Shown here piece after piece: positions 12,001-27,000 of a stretch of DNA of 64,000 nucleotides. How positions within the stretch are numbered: position 1 is the stretch's first letter; every line of letters starts with the position of its first letter. The stretch covers positions 20,903,324 to 20,967,323 of the forward strand of contig CP099839.1 of assembly GCA_030062745.1 (NCBI GenBank), written 5' to 3'. Below the pieces are notes generated by a model. It made no database searches. It saw nothing but the letters and a program-made list of their open reading frames with translations, and was not told where the DNA came from. The stretch is from Capitulum mitella (Eukaryota; Arthropoda; Thecostraca; Pollicipedomorpha; Pollicipedidae). The translations under genes were made by a program, and so were the position numbers.

Positions 12001-15000
12001 AAATCATTCAAAATGCAAAAAAAGACGGTCAGCTAACTGCTAAACTCTTACAAGAACCACTCAGTTTCTTTTTTACGGCTGTCTTTTGCTGAAATTCTCG
12101 AAGTTTACGCTGCTATGCAAGGCCAGGCACGAAAGTACGCACCTGCCTTGCACAAATTTCCCAAACAGAAAGCTTGCGCTGGTCGGCAGCTCAAATTTAC
12201 CCAGGACCTACATATTAGCATCAGGCATCCCACATTTCCTTGCTGGTGAACTGCTTTATAATTTCTAAAAAAGATGTACATACCGCATGAGAATAACAAG
12301 GTTGAGTTTTCTAAATATAGGCATACCTAATGGTTCATAAATCACCACGAAGCACTATAAATAACAGACAGCAAAATGATACATTCCCCTACGTGGTAAT
12401 GTCGTATTTAATCATATCTTAATAAAACACATCGGGTTAGGAATATTTTTTCCGGAATTTTTTTTCCCATTTCTTGACAGTTTTGCACCATTTTACTAGT
12501 CCTGGGGCATTTTCACAACTGACACACAAAACATGCTAAACTCATATACTCGTCGCTGTGCAAATGCTGTGTACTAGGAAAACAGCACAGAATAGACAAA
12601 ATGCCCGTGCTTCTACATTTTCTCACGCTACAGTTATTTACAAAGTCATGAAAGCCCCGTAGCTTTTTGTCCTCTCCACCAACAGTGCGCGGTTTCATTA
12701 TATGCCAAATTGGTAGGTGATAAATCATATTATGGCATGCTACTATTAACCCGCGTACAACCATCGGTCAGTTACGATCATGCCCGACTGGGGTGGGGGC
12801 AGTTGGCCGCCCCCTCTTACTCACGAACGGTTGGTCGCACGATAAAAAAGCACACCGTTGGAAGGCTTGTGACGAGTAGAGCTAGCAACTGGTCTCCTGT
12901 TTTTAGTTTTAGATAATATGTAAGCAATTTACGTTCTATGTATGTTTTTTCCATAGCCGACTACATGAGACCGAGAAATAGCCTGAACCTCAACGGCTGT
13001 GACTTATAACGCATAGGTAAAGGCACCAGCGCACAAGGAAAGGTTCCCAAATGCCGATACACATCTAATTTCTCGGATTTCGTTCAATACATACGCCGAA
13101 ACGGTGAGTTAAAGACACAGCAATTTTCGCGCCCGCTGTCGGCGTGCGCCGCAGCCGTACGCAGTAAGAAATTAACGAGAATGAATTTTAGCGTTCCTTT
13201 ATTTTCCCGACATAAGCCTATCCATGTAAATTTTATTGATTTTAGTGGTTCTTGTGATGTTTTTTTCATGCTTAAAATTTGAAAAAATTCTTTACGTACC
13301 AATCTACAAATCTGGCGGAACTTTATTCGCGAGAGCCTGTTTATATCCAAAATATGCTATTTTTAAACCTTTTTGAGGATCCTGGTATTACTTACAGCTG
13401 TGCAAGCTAGTTCTGCCAATTTCTACCCATCCTGAGTACTTCATCGTTGATTTTGACGGTGGTACATTTTGGCTCACTACAGTTATTCGTGACCTGACCT
13501 CAGGTTAATGGCTGGAAGTCATCGGTACTTCGCCCAGTGACGGTAACTAGATGTCTGCTTCACTCCACGCTAAAAATTTCAAAATAAAAATCAATTTCCG
13601 AAAAAACGACGACATGTCTTAAAAATTGGCTTGGCCTTAGGTCAATGACCCGGAAAATTCCGAAACATCTGAGATAGAGGATTTGTTGCATCGAGGAAGA
13701 TAAGTAATCCCTGAAAATATTATTGAGATATCTTATTTTGCGAAAAAGCTACAGGGCGCTAAACTTTTTTGGACCTAGGTCTGTTTGACCTGACCTAGGT
13801 CAAGCACCTGAACTGACTTGAGGTCGAAACTTTGACACAAGGTGTAAAAATGAATAAGAGAAAGGTGCACAAAGTTTTGTGGCTCTGTGTTTGTTTGTTC
13901 TCTCGCAATCTCAGAAGAACATTCGGGGGTATGCTGACTGGAGGGGGCGGTCAACTGCCCTTCCAGTCGGGGGGCGGGTTAAAAATGCTACCCATTTTTG
14001 ACTTACTGGGTTAATTGCTGAAGGGCGTCTCAATCGAAATGAATCAGAACTGAATCAATTTCTCTCCGAAAACTACCTAAGCTGTGAATATGAATGAAGG
14101 CACATTCCCAGTTCAGAGCATCAAGCAGGAATTGGTACAGTTTTTGAAAACCGTTTGTGTATGAGGATGAGAATCAACTCTCAGTTTATGAAACTTGGCC
14201 GTGACTCGCTTCACTCAAATGTTAATCAAGCGTAAGTCTGCTCACCACCAGTATCAGCAACACACTCACGAGCAGCCTCACCAGCAGACCAGCAGTTTTG
14301 CCATCAGCTCAACCCTTTACCTCGCCACCAACACACTACTAATCCCACCAATTACCTCACCACTAGCATACTGCCAACCACACCAGTTACCTTACCGCTA
14401 GCACACTACCAAGCCCGCTCATTACCTCATGACTAGCGCACTGCCAACCCCACCAGTTGCCTCACCACTAGCCTTCCCAGCCTCACCACCAGCGTTAACA
14501 GTAGCCTAACCATCAACCTCACCACGAAACTCAACATTCACCCCACCACCAGTGACACCACCAACCCGATTACTTGCCACCATCACCAGTCACACCACCA
14601 ACCTCATCTCTTGCCTTCCCACCAGTCACACCACCGGCCTCATCACCAGCGGCGTTATCAACCGTCCAAACTGCCGCTGTCAGCCGGCGACCGGCAGCCG
14701 TATCAGCTACGGTGGCACCTGGAATGGAGTGATATTTTCTGGACGAGTGATCGCAGTCCCCCAGATGATATCAGCGGCTCGGCGCCGCTGGCCGAGCTCT
14801 CTGCCGTCAAGCTCTCATCCCGGCCCGAGCTCAAAGCACCGAATTGAAATGGAAACCCTCGCCGCGCTGCTGCGAAATTCTCGCCGCCTGTTGAGATGAT
14901 TTCAGTTTCCATCGTCATAAGCGCGGCAGCGGCTGCGTTTCTCAGGCTGTTTGATACACAGCCACCTCCCGATAATTAAATGGGGGCTGGGTCGGGCCAC

Positions 15001-18000
15001 AGCGGCGCGCGCAGCCAGCAGCCTGACGGATCCGAGCCAGAGTTGGTTCCTGCCACACCATATCTCTTGAGTGACATCTCGGGCGATGGAGATCTTCTTG
15101 TTTACGCGACTCCACGATCAGCGTCAGCGCCGACCGGCATATTGAGTTCCGACTGCAGTCTTTTTTCAGTCACATTGAAGTCTTGCCATCGGGCCCATCT
15201 TAAAAACTAATCATTCGATTTCCGCAATTTAAAAGGCAGTTGACTGTCCTGCACCTTAGGCTCCAGGCATGGCCCATGCGGCGCACTTCAGATCCATGAT
15301 GACCCCACAGGACATATGAAAGGTTCAAGAAATAGAAATCAGAAATCTGTCGGCCACTTTGGAGGCACCCTCGCCGGGCCGGCCACCGGGTCCATCTTCA
15401 CCGGTCCGGGGGTTCATGAGAACCTCCCTAAGATCTCTCGCCGGCCTGGGGGTCGTGAGAACCACCCTCTCCCCAGATCTCGAGATCTATAAGACCCGCA
15501 GAAAAAAAAACTAAAAACACCGCTGGAGTCCATTCAGGTCAAGGTTAAAGTCACCAGAGGTCATCTAGTCCAAGTTACCTGTTGACATTTCTGGGCATAC
15601 CACTGTGATAATCAAGTCGTTTACGTGTCTCTAAAGAGGTTAGACGGAACAAGAAGGCCTGATTTATTGTTTGGTGCGGTAAAAAAGCGCTCGACGTGGA
15701 ATGTGGCCATTTCACCCGAGACTGAAAGTGAAGGAAAAGTTGATATTTTTGTGAGGGCATCAGTCGCGTTTTTTCTCATTGCAAAAGATAGCGTTTTAGC
15801 CAAATGATGCCGAAAATGTGTTGAGGATGTATACTAAGTTTGCAGCTATCATGTTCAAGACAAACAAGCTCAACCTAGACCAAATTTTATGCGCACAGAA
15901 GTCGTTAGTTTCTGTCATCAGTTGTATCATCTGCCACATTTCCAATGATCAGACACGATATGACATAAAATCGTGCAACATCGGTTCATGCAATATCCGC
16001 TCTTCATCACAAAAGTCATCCCCCAAAGTATTTTCTTCACATAAGTCACACAGACAACGGACGGCGGGTGCGGCCGCGCTGTAAAAGCCGAATATCTGAC
16101 GGTAGGTTATTTCAGCGATGCCAGGTTTTTATTTTCGCGAGCAAAAATAAAAACGTTAGGTTGTACAAATCGTGCAAAAGGAAGTCTTGGGGACAGTTCT
16201 TATCATTTGTGGTCATATACAGTGTGCTCGCATTGAAAATAAACTTACTTTTTCAAAAGGTGGAATCAGGCCAGGGCGGGTCAAATGGGATTGGGTCGGC
16301 CTTGACAAATAAGTGCATATCACATGTTCATGCTTCCAAAGCACTACCAATAAGCATTCGAAGCCTGTAAATCAAAGAACCGTATTCGGCTGCGGTTCTG
16401 AAAAATGGTATGAAACGTGGCCTGAAACCAGGGCGCTGGTCAGGGGGTACAGTTACGTGTGCAAATTAAGTGAAAAACGCCAGGGTAGATATCGAAGCCC
16501 GAAAACCGTCGAACCAATGCCACAGTCTTAATAGCAGGCGTAACAAAGACGGAAAGTTCAGCTGACCACAGGTCAATGACCTGCAAATTTCCGTGTAATT
16601 CAAGATAACATTTTTTTTTAATTTTCATGTTCTGTGAATATGCCAAGTTTCCTGGCAACACGCATATTCACAAAATTATATGTCGGTTTTATTTTTTGAG
16701 GGGAACATGGTCTCACTTCGCCTGTTCTAGACCAATGGCCTGAAGTGACCTTGAGTCTGAAAATTGATTCTAGGTGCAAAAATTATATCTGAATAACCTA
16801 AGTTTCGTATCCCTTCGCCTTTTCATTTTTGACCAGCGTCAGAAAATCGGAAGAGGTTCTCACGAACCTCGCTCTGGCCGGTAAAAGTTAACGGGCAAGA
16901 AACTGATGATATGACGGTGCGAACTTTATTTCTTTTGCCTGTTTTTAGAGATGCTTCAAACGTTGTTCATTTCTCGGCATTTGCAACACCTTGGTTGATA
17001 GCATCGCTTTCTTTCTCAGAAAAGAAACTAAACAGGGTCTGTGCGAAGGGAAGACCTTCCCGCTGTCGACCCTACTTAACGATACATAAGCGCCTTGTTA
17101 CGACGATAATCTTGGCTTCTGTGCCATCTCTGCTCAACTCCTTTCAGCTAATGTCCAAGGAGAAACATTGGTGAGTTAGACTACGCATTGCCGAAAAACT
17201 GCGTCCATGATGCAGCCAATGACATCATATGACATCACCTACCACGACCGGATGTTTTTTTTACGGCAGCCGTGTTGTTCAGGTAAGGGTGCCGTAAACC
17301 AAAATCAAATGTCAAATGCACTGACCTCACATTTAACACACAGGAAAAACATATAATGTCTGCTTCTGCATGATAGGTATGATCTCTCCTCCGTTTTCCT
17401 GCGAAATCGCTAACTTTTTAATATAAGCCTCTTGGCTCGGGGGGCCATCGGGGGCCCTTGCCCCCTCCCCGTGGCTACGTGCGTGATTTAAGTTGCTGAA
17501 CTTTAAAAACTCGGGGACGCCCAAAAAGGGCACTTTGAAAATGATAGTCGCCCAATCGGCTGCGTTTCTGGTAACCGGCTGGATTACCTATCGGTTGCTA
17601 GATCAACCAATACTGGCACTATCTTGAGCAGATCTTGAGCAGAGCAGATCAGATCTTGAACAGACACCAGTGGTCCATTAATGTTTTTCTTTTTTATGGT
17701 GCCTGTTTTTGGAAGCCAGCTAGCCTCTCATAAAAACTTAGATAATCGAATAATGCCAGCTAATACTGAAAATGTGTTAACTTGAACAAAATTGGTAGTC
17801 CGTAACCGCCACTGAACAGAATTTATCTCCACGATGAACACGAACAACAGCATTAGGGATATACCCCAAAACAAAGATTAGTTCAGGTGATTCTCTAGCT
17901 GCACCTCTTGCTACTTGAACACATGTTTAAACGCCAGTGAGTCCCAGAGAGAACAGCACACACATATCGAGGCAAACAATTTTAGGCTCATGTTTTCAGG

Positions 18001-21000
18001 TTCCCAGTTACAACGGTATGTTAGACAACAGCATCTATCGTTCTGGCTTCATAATTTGTTTTATTTTCCGAGTTGGCCTGATTTGTCCCGGGTTTGTAGG
18101 TCTAGTAATATATGTTGGGGAAGTGGAAGGAGAACGCAAATAATACCCGCAAAGTCATATTTTCAGAGTCAGTCCAAATGCACGGCGCGTGTATTTGGCT
18201 TCCAATGTAAACATGCAGACACCATTAACAACAGCCGGAGCGCCGCTCGTGTAATGAGAATGTCACAAGCTTTAAACCGGCATTGCAAGTCATCGCCACC
18301 AAACGAACTTTTCACACAGCATTAGGTGAGCTTTGCGGGAAGATTTTCAGCCTCTGACAGTTCGCTGAACTCACAGGAGAGCGTGCTGGATGCCTGTCAG
18401 CACGGGTGGCGTGCCTCCGATAATAATGTTCGGGGAGCTTCTTGCGCTGCTTTATAGCGAGACAAACGCCATCTTCAGTATTTGAAACCTGCAAGTGAAA
18501 TGTTTTCGCCCCGATGAGGTTTGCCTTCCACGGGGACACGGCCGATGACATCCTCTGGTTCCGTTGTCTCACGAAGAGCAAAGTGGGTTGCGTACTCGGT
18601 GCGACGGACGCATGAAATCATTCGCGGCAGCACCTTGGCCGGTGCCATCCTCTGCGGTGGACGAGAACGTGATATAAATGGCCTGGTCGCGCGGGATGGA
18701 ATTTATGATACGACCCGATGGCTATTTGGCCACGAAGAGTGTCGCTGGGTCGATACGCCAAAAACGACGGGGTGGCGGCGCTCGACGCAGAGCGGCGTGT
18801 CCGCGGTGGGTTCGTGTGCTCCCCCTCCCTGTCGTCTGCAGAGCCCGTGTGCTCCTCTCAGTCGTCTGTAGGGAGACCGTGGGCTCCTCCTCCCTGTCGT
18901 ATGAAGAGGGCCCTTGTGCTCCTCCTCTCTGTTGTCTCTGTGGCTGCTCCTCCTGCCGTCTGTAGAGGGTTCGTGTGTTCCTCCTCTTTGCCGGCTGCAG
19001 AGGATCCGTGTGTTCCTCCACCCTGTCGTCCGCAGAGGGTCCGTGTGTTCCTCCACGCTATCGTCTGCAGAGGGCCCGTGTGTTTTTACCTGCTGAATGT
19101 GGAAGGTCCATGTGTTCTTCCTCCCTGTCGTTTGGGGTAGATCTGTGTGCTCCTCATTCTTATCGTCGGTAGACATAAGTGTCCTCTGGTATATGACGCT
19201 TATCTTGACTCTGATATTAACTTTTTGGCCTTTTTTTAATCTCAGGGTGTATTTGGAACCATCTTCGGAGCAGTGATAGATGCAGTGTCTCAACCATAAT
19301 CTGATCATGCACTTTTGGTTTGCTTTTCACTCACTTTTGGCTGACTGACTAGTCCCTTTCCAATCACCTTACGTCAAACGATAATTACAATATATTACAA
19401 ACATCAGCGATGGGTCCAGGAAACCAAAATAGGGTGATTGTGACTGTAGTTAGTTGGAGGTATCAGTGACGCTGTATTGTCTCCTATTCAAACGTAATAC
19501 ATGTCCCATTTACCTACGCTGAAAACATTCATTTATGTCATGTTTCATGCAGATCATGCAGGTGCCATCCTTGGCAGAAACCGTTTTCTGAAATCTCAGT
19601 CTGAGCACGATTTTGCAGAATGTTGCACGTGACGCTGGACATTGTCCAAAAAGAAATGATATCAAGAAGACTGTCTGAGGCACTAAACCAAGACTGTGGT
19701 GGCTTCGCTAGTCCAGAATGAATAAATCCAAACAGGCTGATGAAAGCTGCAATCGTTGCATACATTCGAAACGCATTGATGCATAGGGAATGACTTACGA
19801 GACCCCCATCCGATTTTTTTGCCCCCATTTCCAGGATTTTTGAAACAAATTCATAAAACCTTTCACTTTTCCGACCAGCTCTTTCTATGTTTTATTTCAA
19901 CTTTTCATAAGTCTGTTTTGTCCAGGAGTGGAATTTGCCCAATTTTTTTATATGCATTCGGGCATTGTTGGCACTCTTGAGAATGGAAGAAGAATTGCTG
20001 CCATGAATAGAGTTTTCTCTGATGTTCTGTCTGACCTTCCATTTCGCGCAATGCTGGACTGCTCGGCAGCAGGGCGTCCGAGCACCACCTCGGCAGGGGC
20101 AGGGCGTGTCTTACGGGCAATGACTTCATACGGGGACGCTGCCACTGACTCACGGATGGTGCACGCTGCCACAGGCAGATGCCAATACTCGCTGTGAACC
20201 GAGACGTTGACTCACGGAGGACTCGCTTGCCCTGGTCTAACGCAGGACGGCGCCCGAACGTCGTGGAACGGGCTCGTCGCCGGCTTAGGCGAGCCGCCGA
20301 GGTGCTGACCTCGCCTGGAGGTGAGCGCTGCCGTCACCGACCGGTCCTGGTTGGAGATTTGGCCCGGCGGCGGCGCGGCTCGGCGCACTGCGCTGCAACT
20401 GGTCGGCCGGCCGCCGGCGGCCTATTTCACGGGTCTTCTCTGCCGGAAAGTCATTACGAAGCGTCCGGGAATAGCCAGCCGGATTCCCCGTACGCCTGGG
20501 TAGAAGACGCAAACAACACGCTAGGTCGGCGCTGCTGCTGCTGCGGCGCCACCCGCCGGTACAGGAGCCGCTCCTCTGTGCAGCAGCCCGCTCCTCTTTG
20601 CAGCAGGCCTCTCCTCTCTACAGGAGCCGGCTCTCTGTACAGGAGTCCGCTCCTCAGTACAGCAGGCCACCCCTCTGACGTCGGTACAGGCGGGTCGGCC
20701 TGTCAGGAGACGTGTAGAGCTCTGGCCGGATTGCCAATTTTCATCACTAGGTGCCATATTTCATGGCTCTGCTGAATACTTCAACTCTCGCCTGTCAAAT
20801 TGTTCCACGTTACCGCAAAATTTAATTGCCTGCGAACAAAGGAGTGTATTGTCATTAAACCTCACCCTAAAAAAAAATCGGACTTCGTGGTAAATTTTTG
20901 AACCAGTTGCTCGACGTGAAGTTCGAGGTCAGTGCAGAAAGCCGTGGTGTCTCTGAACTGTTTGCAGTCTCCGGCCGTTGTGTTGGGAATTGTGGGAATG

Positions 21001-24000
21001 CATTATTCATGTTTGATTTTCTGGCTGACCCGCTGCCACCTGCCCAGAATATAGCCCTTCTGCGGCCGCCGCAGACGGCCGTTGGAAGATTTCCCCACAG
21101 GCAAAAGCACGGCCAGCTCGGACCGTGTTTGTGTCGTGCTGCCGGCTGATCAGGCCATATACCAAGTAATCTGGCCGACCCGGCGACCCATTGGGACATC
21201 AATAGCTAACGGTGACCGGCTCGCCCAGTCGGAGATATTTTCTTGCGGAACCAGGGCTAAAAACAAAGCTTGAGGGGTCGAAATACGACCGCATCCGGAG
21301 CAGACTAGAAAGTTTTTTCGGGGCTTGTCGACACTCATACTGTTCACCAGTATTGTTGTGCGCGTCGCAGGGAGAGTCTGTCTACCGTTTGCACTGGTCG
21401 CCGTTGTCCTTGTGGAAAGTTTGTCTACAATGATCACTGGACACGATGGCTTTTTTTCTTGAACCTTTATCTACAGCTACGATTGGCCACGGATTTCCTT
21501 GCCTGTTTGACGACAGTCAGCGCTAGTCACATCGTCAGACATTACTCAGCGTCAGTAGTTTATAAATATTTCTTTGCGCTGTTGCGCCCACAGTTATTAC
21601 TTTTAACTGAGGCCTTTTTATCTGTTGATAATTCTACAGCCATATATAATTACTAGGGATCTGAGGATAAAGTAGTTCCCTTGGGCAGGTGTACCGAGAG
21701 GTCGCCTCACTGGGCTTTGCTACAGTTACTGATCCTGACGCTTTATGCCAGCCCACCTCTATAGTATGATATGAGCATGACGTTCCGGAAAATCCGCCAG
21801 TTCTTCCTTGCACTGCGACGATAACGCGAGCGATGTTCTTCCCGCCGTATCCACTCTGCGCGGTTTCCATTTGAGCTAACAAAGACGGCATTCGCGTGTT
21901 TCATAGCATTCCTTTTGCCGCCACTTTTCCTCTTCTTCAGTTAAAAGGCGGCGTGTCTCTGGCGCTGTCTTTGCTCCTCAGTCCCCGGCACTGCTCTGTT
22001 TGCCCTCCTCAGTCCCCAGCACTGATCTGTCTGCCCTCCTCAGTCCCCGGCACTGCTCTGTCTACCCTCCTCAGTCCCCGGCACTGCTCTGTCTGCCCTC
22101 CTCAGGCCAGTCCGGCGCCGCTCTGTCTACCCTCCTCAATCCCCGGCACTGCTCTGTCTGCCTTCCTCAGGCTGGTACGGCGCCACTCTGTCTACCCTCC
22201 TCAGGCAGGTCCGGCGCCGCTCTGTCCACCTTCCTCAGGTCCCGATGCCGCTCTGTCTGCCCTCCTCAGGCCCCGGTGCCGCTCTGTCTGGCGTCCTCAG
22301 GCAGGTCGACGCCGCTCTGTCTACCCTCCTCAGGCCAGTCCGGCGCCGCTCTGTCTACCCTCCTCAGACCCCGGCGTCGCTCTGTCTACCCTCCTCAGAC
22401 CCCGGCGTCGCTCTGTCTACCCTCCTCAGGCCCCGGCGCCGCTCTGTCTGCCTTCCTCAGTCCGGCCCGGCGCCGCTCTGTCTGGGCTCCACAGACCGCG
22501 GCGCCGCTCTGTCTGGCCGCTCGGCCCGGCGCGCCAGACCGCCTGTCGCCGGCTGCCGCTCGCCCGGACGGCCCGGCGGTATTGACTGGCGGCTTATCCG
22601 CGCCGGCCGCGGCCTCCGACGGGCCAGACGGCCTGTCGGAGGGCCGCTGGCGCCGCCCTTCTCCCAGTCGACGCAGGAACGCCGCCAAAGCTGAAGCTCA
22701 TTTCCACAACTGATGAGGTGGTCGTTATCACCACATCAGGGATATCCAGCATTCAGCCGAGGCTGCACAAGTATTTTTCTATTTCAATGATATCGAGCTG
22801 ATCTCTGGCAGTAGTTCTCATTTCCTTTCGCTTAAGTTGATGGCTTTTCGGAGAAAATGCTGGCTGCTGAGGAACCCCATATGCTACACGTAAACAGCTG
22901 AAATCATAACTTTCTTGTCATTAAGTCGAAGCTCTGGTTACTGGACGCATGGACTAACCTGTTTAAAAAAAATGATAAAAATAATTGCACCTGTTCGGCT
23001 GCTGCAAGCGGGTAAGAGTGGACGAGTGCATATCCTGAAAGCATCTCAAGTGCGTCATTCGAGGCAGAGCCTACATCGCTTCGACGCTAGGGCTCGCAGC
23101 TGAAGACGTTGCCTGGTTGCCTTTAGTCGGTCGTTTGGCTTCGACACGGCGGTGGTTTTTATCGGGCGACGTATTCAAAAGGCGCCGCCCGGCCAGCTGG
23201 CCAGCTTAGCATGCCGACCGTCCCCCGGTGTCCGCCGCTTTGTCATTGGCCGAAATTTGGCGCGTCAGCTCGGCAGGGCCGGATGCAGATGCTGCGCTGT
23301 GCGGATCGAACGCGGGCCGCCGGCCCTCCGAGCTGCCGGCGGCGACCCACGCCGCGGCGGCGGCCCGACGCTGCCGGCTCCAGCCCGGCTCACAGCGGCC
23401 AGGCGCGGCTGGGTGGCGGCGCGCGCGTCAAATGTCCGCCTTCTGGCGGGCGTGCTGGACTGTGTAGATGTGCGTGGTGACGTAGTGCATTCTCCTGACT
23501 GCTTCACTCCTTTGGTTCCGCTTGACAGCCCCGACTCCCAGTGCCGTGCCACGGACTGACCGCGCGTCAGGTCATTCGCACCGGTCAGACGGCTTTCTGA
23601 CGCCTGACGAGACAAACGCTTCAAGACTGAACGCCTGAGCCCAGGGGCCATGCGTTCTAACACACAAACAAATAAACATCTCTACCGTTGCTCCCGAATG
23701 GGAAGGGCAGGCGTTAGGACATGCGCAGGGCGCCATAGTACAGGAGCAGATGAAAATGAAGCCAGGCAATGAAGTGCTGTTAAGAGATAGCAGTGGCTGC
23801 GAAAATATGGCTAAGAATGTAGGACCGCGAACAATCAGAATGGCATGGAGGCAAATGCAGGTTTCCATGTACAGACGATGAGAAATCGGCATTCTGCAAG
23901 TCCATTTTATTAATGCCATGTTTTTTTTTATATTCAGTGCCAGGTGTCAGAAGCCCTTGGCAGTGGCGAATCATGGATATTCGGAAACAGGGGTGTAGTT

Positions 24001-27000
24001 ATAAAAAGTGGAGCACATAGACTCCAGAAGTCAAAGTTTAAGCGCGATTTAAGGAAAAAACCGAAGAGTCAGGCACTACTAAACTCGTCCGAATCCGAGC
24101 TTACTAATATGTAGACTGCCAGCATCATCCGATGTAAAATATTTGATCCTAAGTTTTTTTAACATGTCCATTCAAACGCGACGAAACAAGGCACCCGAAA
24201 GCATTCAGAACAAGCGCACACCTGACCCGCTCTATCTCGCTTGTCCGATCGGGAAAGCGTCCTTACGCTATAGCTAGACGTTAAGAATAGGCCTGGTGAA
24301 AAAAACGCAGGTGTAGGGAGGGTGCAATGTCTCACCCTTCTAGGGTGCTCCATGTCTCTGGCAACCAATCGGGCCAGTCGCCTCGTGGCAGTCCGGCCGT
24401 TGGTGTGATGCATGGTATGACATGGCCGAAGGTCCGAAAGACTACTCAGACATCCCAGCAGCATGAATTTTCGAAGCATTGGCTACTATAGGAGGTTCCC
24501 TTGCTTTCCATGGAATGCCGATTAAATGTCTTCCAGAAATCGATGCTTAAACTGAAATGGCGATAGGCAAAACCTCATCAGTGTGAACCAGTAATTGTTG
24601 AATTATGTAGAAAAAAAACAGGACAGCAGGGTTCGACGCCGGATAACAACCCACACCAACTGCGAAACGAGGCGGAACACGTAAGCCTAGTATTGGTGGA
24701 CGCCGAGGCCACCGTTGCATTGATGGGAGCGGGGACGGGGGGGATAAGGGCCTAAAATTTCCTTTTTTGGCGTGCTTATTAGAAGCAGGAAATACTGTTG
24801 TTGTCCTTAACCCCGCTGGTGTTGGCTGTTTGCCCATCTTTGACAGCATGAGCGAGGGGATGGGGTAGGGCCTTCGGCCATTTTCAAACCTGACGCAGTA
24901 TAGGACGACGAAACAGAAACGAGCGTGTACCTTCGTCCTTTAACTACGTCATGGTACTCGTACCTTCTACACCTTTTGACCCTTCATCTGTCTGACGCTT
25001 TGACCATGCACCTGTTTGACCATTTTTTGCCCCTTTTAGGTTATACAGTGGCCTTAAATGCAATCTCAAATGAAACCATGTGAGTGGATTATGGTTTGTA
25101 CTGAATCTTATGGAGCATGATCAGTAAGATGCTTGTAGGGACCCAAAACGAATGTTAACAATGATAAGGCTTCCAACTATTCTTTCTATACCAATAAGCG
25201 TTTTCCATTGCGCCATGACCCTTATGAGGTCGAAAAATGTGGAAAAAGATCAGCAACTCAGTTAACTCTTTTCAGCTAAGATGACCTTGAGCCAAGTAGG
25301 GACTAGTATGTGGAGTTCACAGGCATCGTAGGTGATACCCATGCCAGTTGTTATTAGTAAGACCGTAAAACATTTAAAACTTTTGCTGTCCGACAAAGAC
25401 CGCTGCCGTAACGTTTTTTTTCCCCACCACATGACCTCGAGGAGGGCATAGGTCAGTGACCTATCAAGGTACGGACTTTTGGAAAGGTTCAGCTCTCAGC
25501 TCAGAGTGACTAAAGCAGTTCTGGGGAAAGCTGCGAAAAACCGCTGGGGGATCCCTCCCCCTCTGATGCACTGGCGAGGGTTGACAACAGATCGGCCTGA
25601 AAATAATAAAAAAAAAATATTTGGAATAGTATTTGAGTTGCTTGGGTCTTCATTTCCACCACTCGACAGCTGTGTATGAAATAGAGCCGGACGAGGCCAC
25701 GTAGCTGGATCACGTGTCACATACCGTATTACCACGCGTCAGCTGCATATTGGGTCACACAAAACACGTCTTCCCCTCAACTGCTTTGATTTTGGTAATA
25801 TTAGACGTTCTATGAGTCAAGGATTGCTAACCACAGACAACAATTATTGCTTCTTTAGTTGAGGTACAAGGATGTAAAAAATGCTGTAATTTACTGGCAA
25901 TGACCAATATCGTGTGAACATTTGTGTAAATTCTTAAATTTTGACAGTTTACCAAGTGTGCAGATATCGTAAATTCAGAAGTGATAAACTGCATGAAGAT
26001 CAGTTGTTGAACTGTATGCATGTGAGGAAACGCAGCCCAGCAAACCTGGGCTCTGCGGCCCGCTCTCCCGTTGCCAGCGACAGGTCCACACACGACGAAC
26101 TGCGTCCCTGGGAGGCAGACTGTACCGCCGAACACCACGCCCCGCGAGGCGGGCTGTGCCGCTCTACTCCGTGTTGATGAGAATGGTGCTTGCCATTCCG
26201 TGGCTGCACGAAAAGGACGGCACCGTTTCACAGCAACTGGAACAGTAACTGTCGTGTGTGTCGGTAGCAGTGTCGGCAGAATAGACGGCAGGTACAGGAT
26301 AGGAGAGTAACAGTGCCTTTACATCTACGGGAGTCCTTGAGAGCTAGGATACAAAAAAGACTGACGTATTCAGGTGCAACAAACATCGGAAGCAGCGATA
26401 AAAATTCTTGGGTTATTTTTCACACTTTCTGGCCGATTACATCGGCCAATTGAAATGGCTGCCTGTGAAGTGACGATTACAGTCTATTAGAAGCTTACTT
26501 GGCCAGTCCAGGAAAACAAAACAGAGGGTGACTGTTAGAACCGACGACTCACAAGCATTTTTGGGATAGAATCCTAAGGTGGGTGAATTCGGATTCGGAT
26601 TCGGATTTGGATTCTGATTATAATGCGCGATCCGAGTAAATTCGAATAGATTCGAGGCTTTACAACGAAATCCCGAAATTTTTTCACGTCGTTTTCTTCC
26701 CACTTCTAAACCAATTCCACTTCTTTCTAGCTGACTGTTCTCAACGCTTCTGCTAATGGCAAATTTCTAACTCGGCCAAGAAGTAGAGGGAGTTATTGAT
26801 ACCAGTCGATGCAGGCGTCGAAGTTTTGGTTTTTGATGAGGTATAGTAAAAGGTATGACAAGTTGGGCATGCCACTGCGACCCTGGCATGTTACCGCACC
26901 AACCAAAAGATTTATGTTTTGGTCGCTTCAAAGGTTGTCTTCCTTTCGCTCCCATAGAAAACCAACGAAACATGGTGGTGGCGAGGAAAAACCAGTAACC

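Noticed and set aside
15400..16893. Possible element with GGTTC(A/G)TGAGAACCTC near both ends
   Set aside because: The motif is itself nearly palindromic, so its inverted pairing is weak evidence; no further terminal similarity or target duplication was visible.
21896..22713. Open frames of 149-237 residues rich in Leu, Pro and Ser
   Set aside because: Product of the 31-nt minisatellite; several frames give equivalent repeats and no domain is seen.
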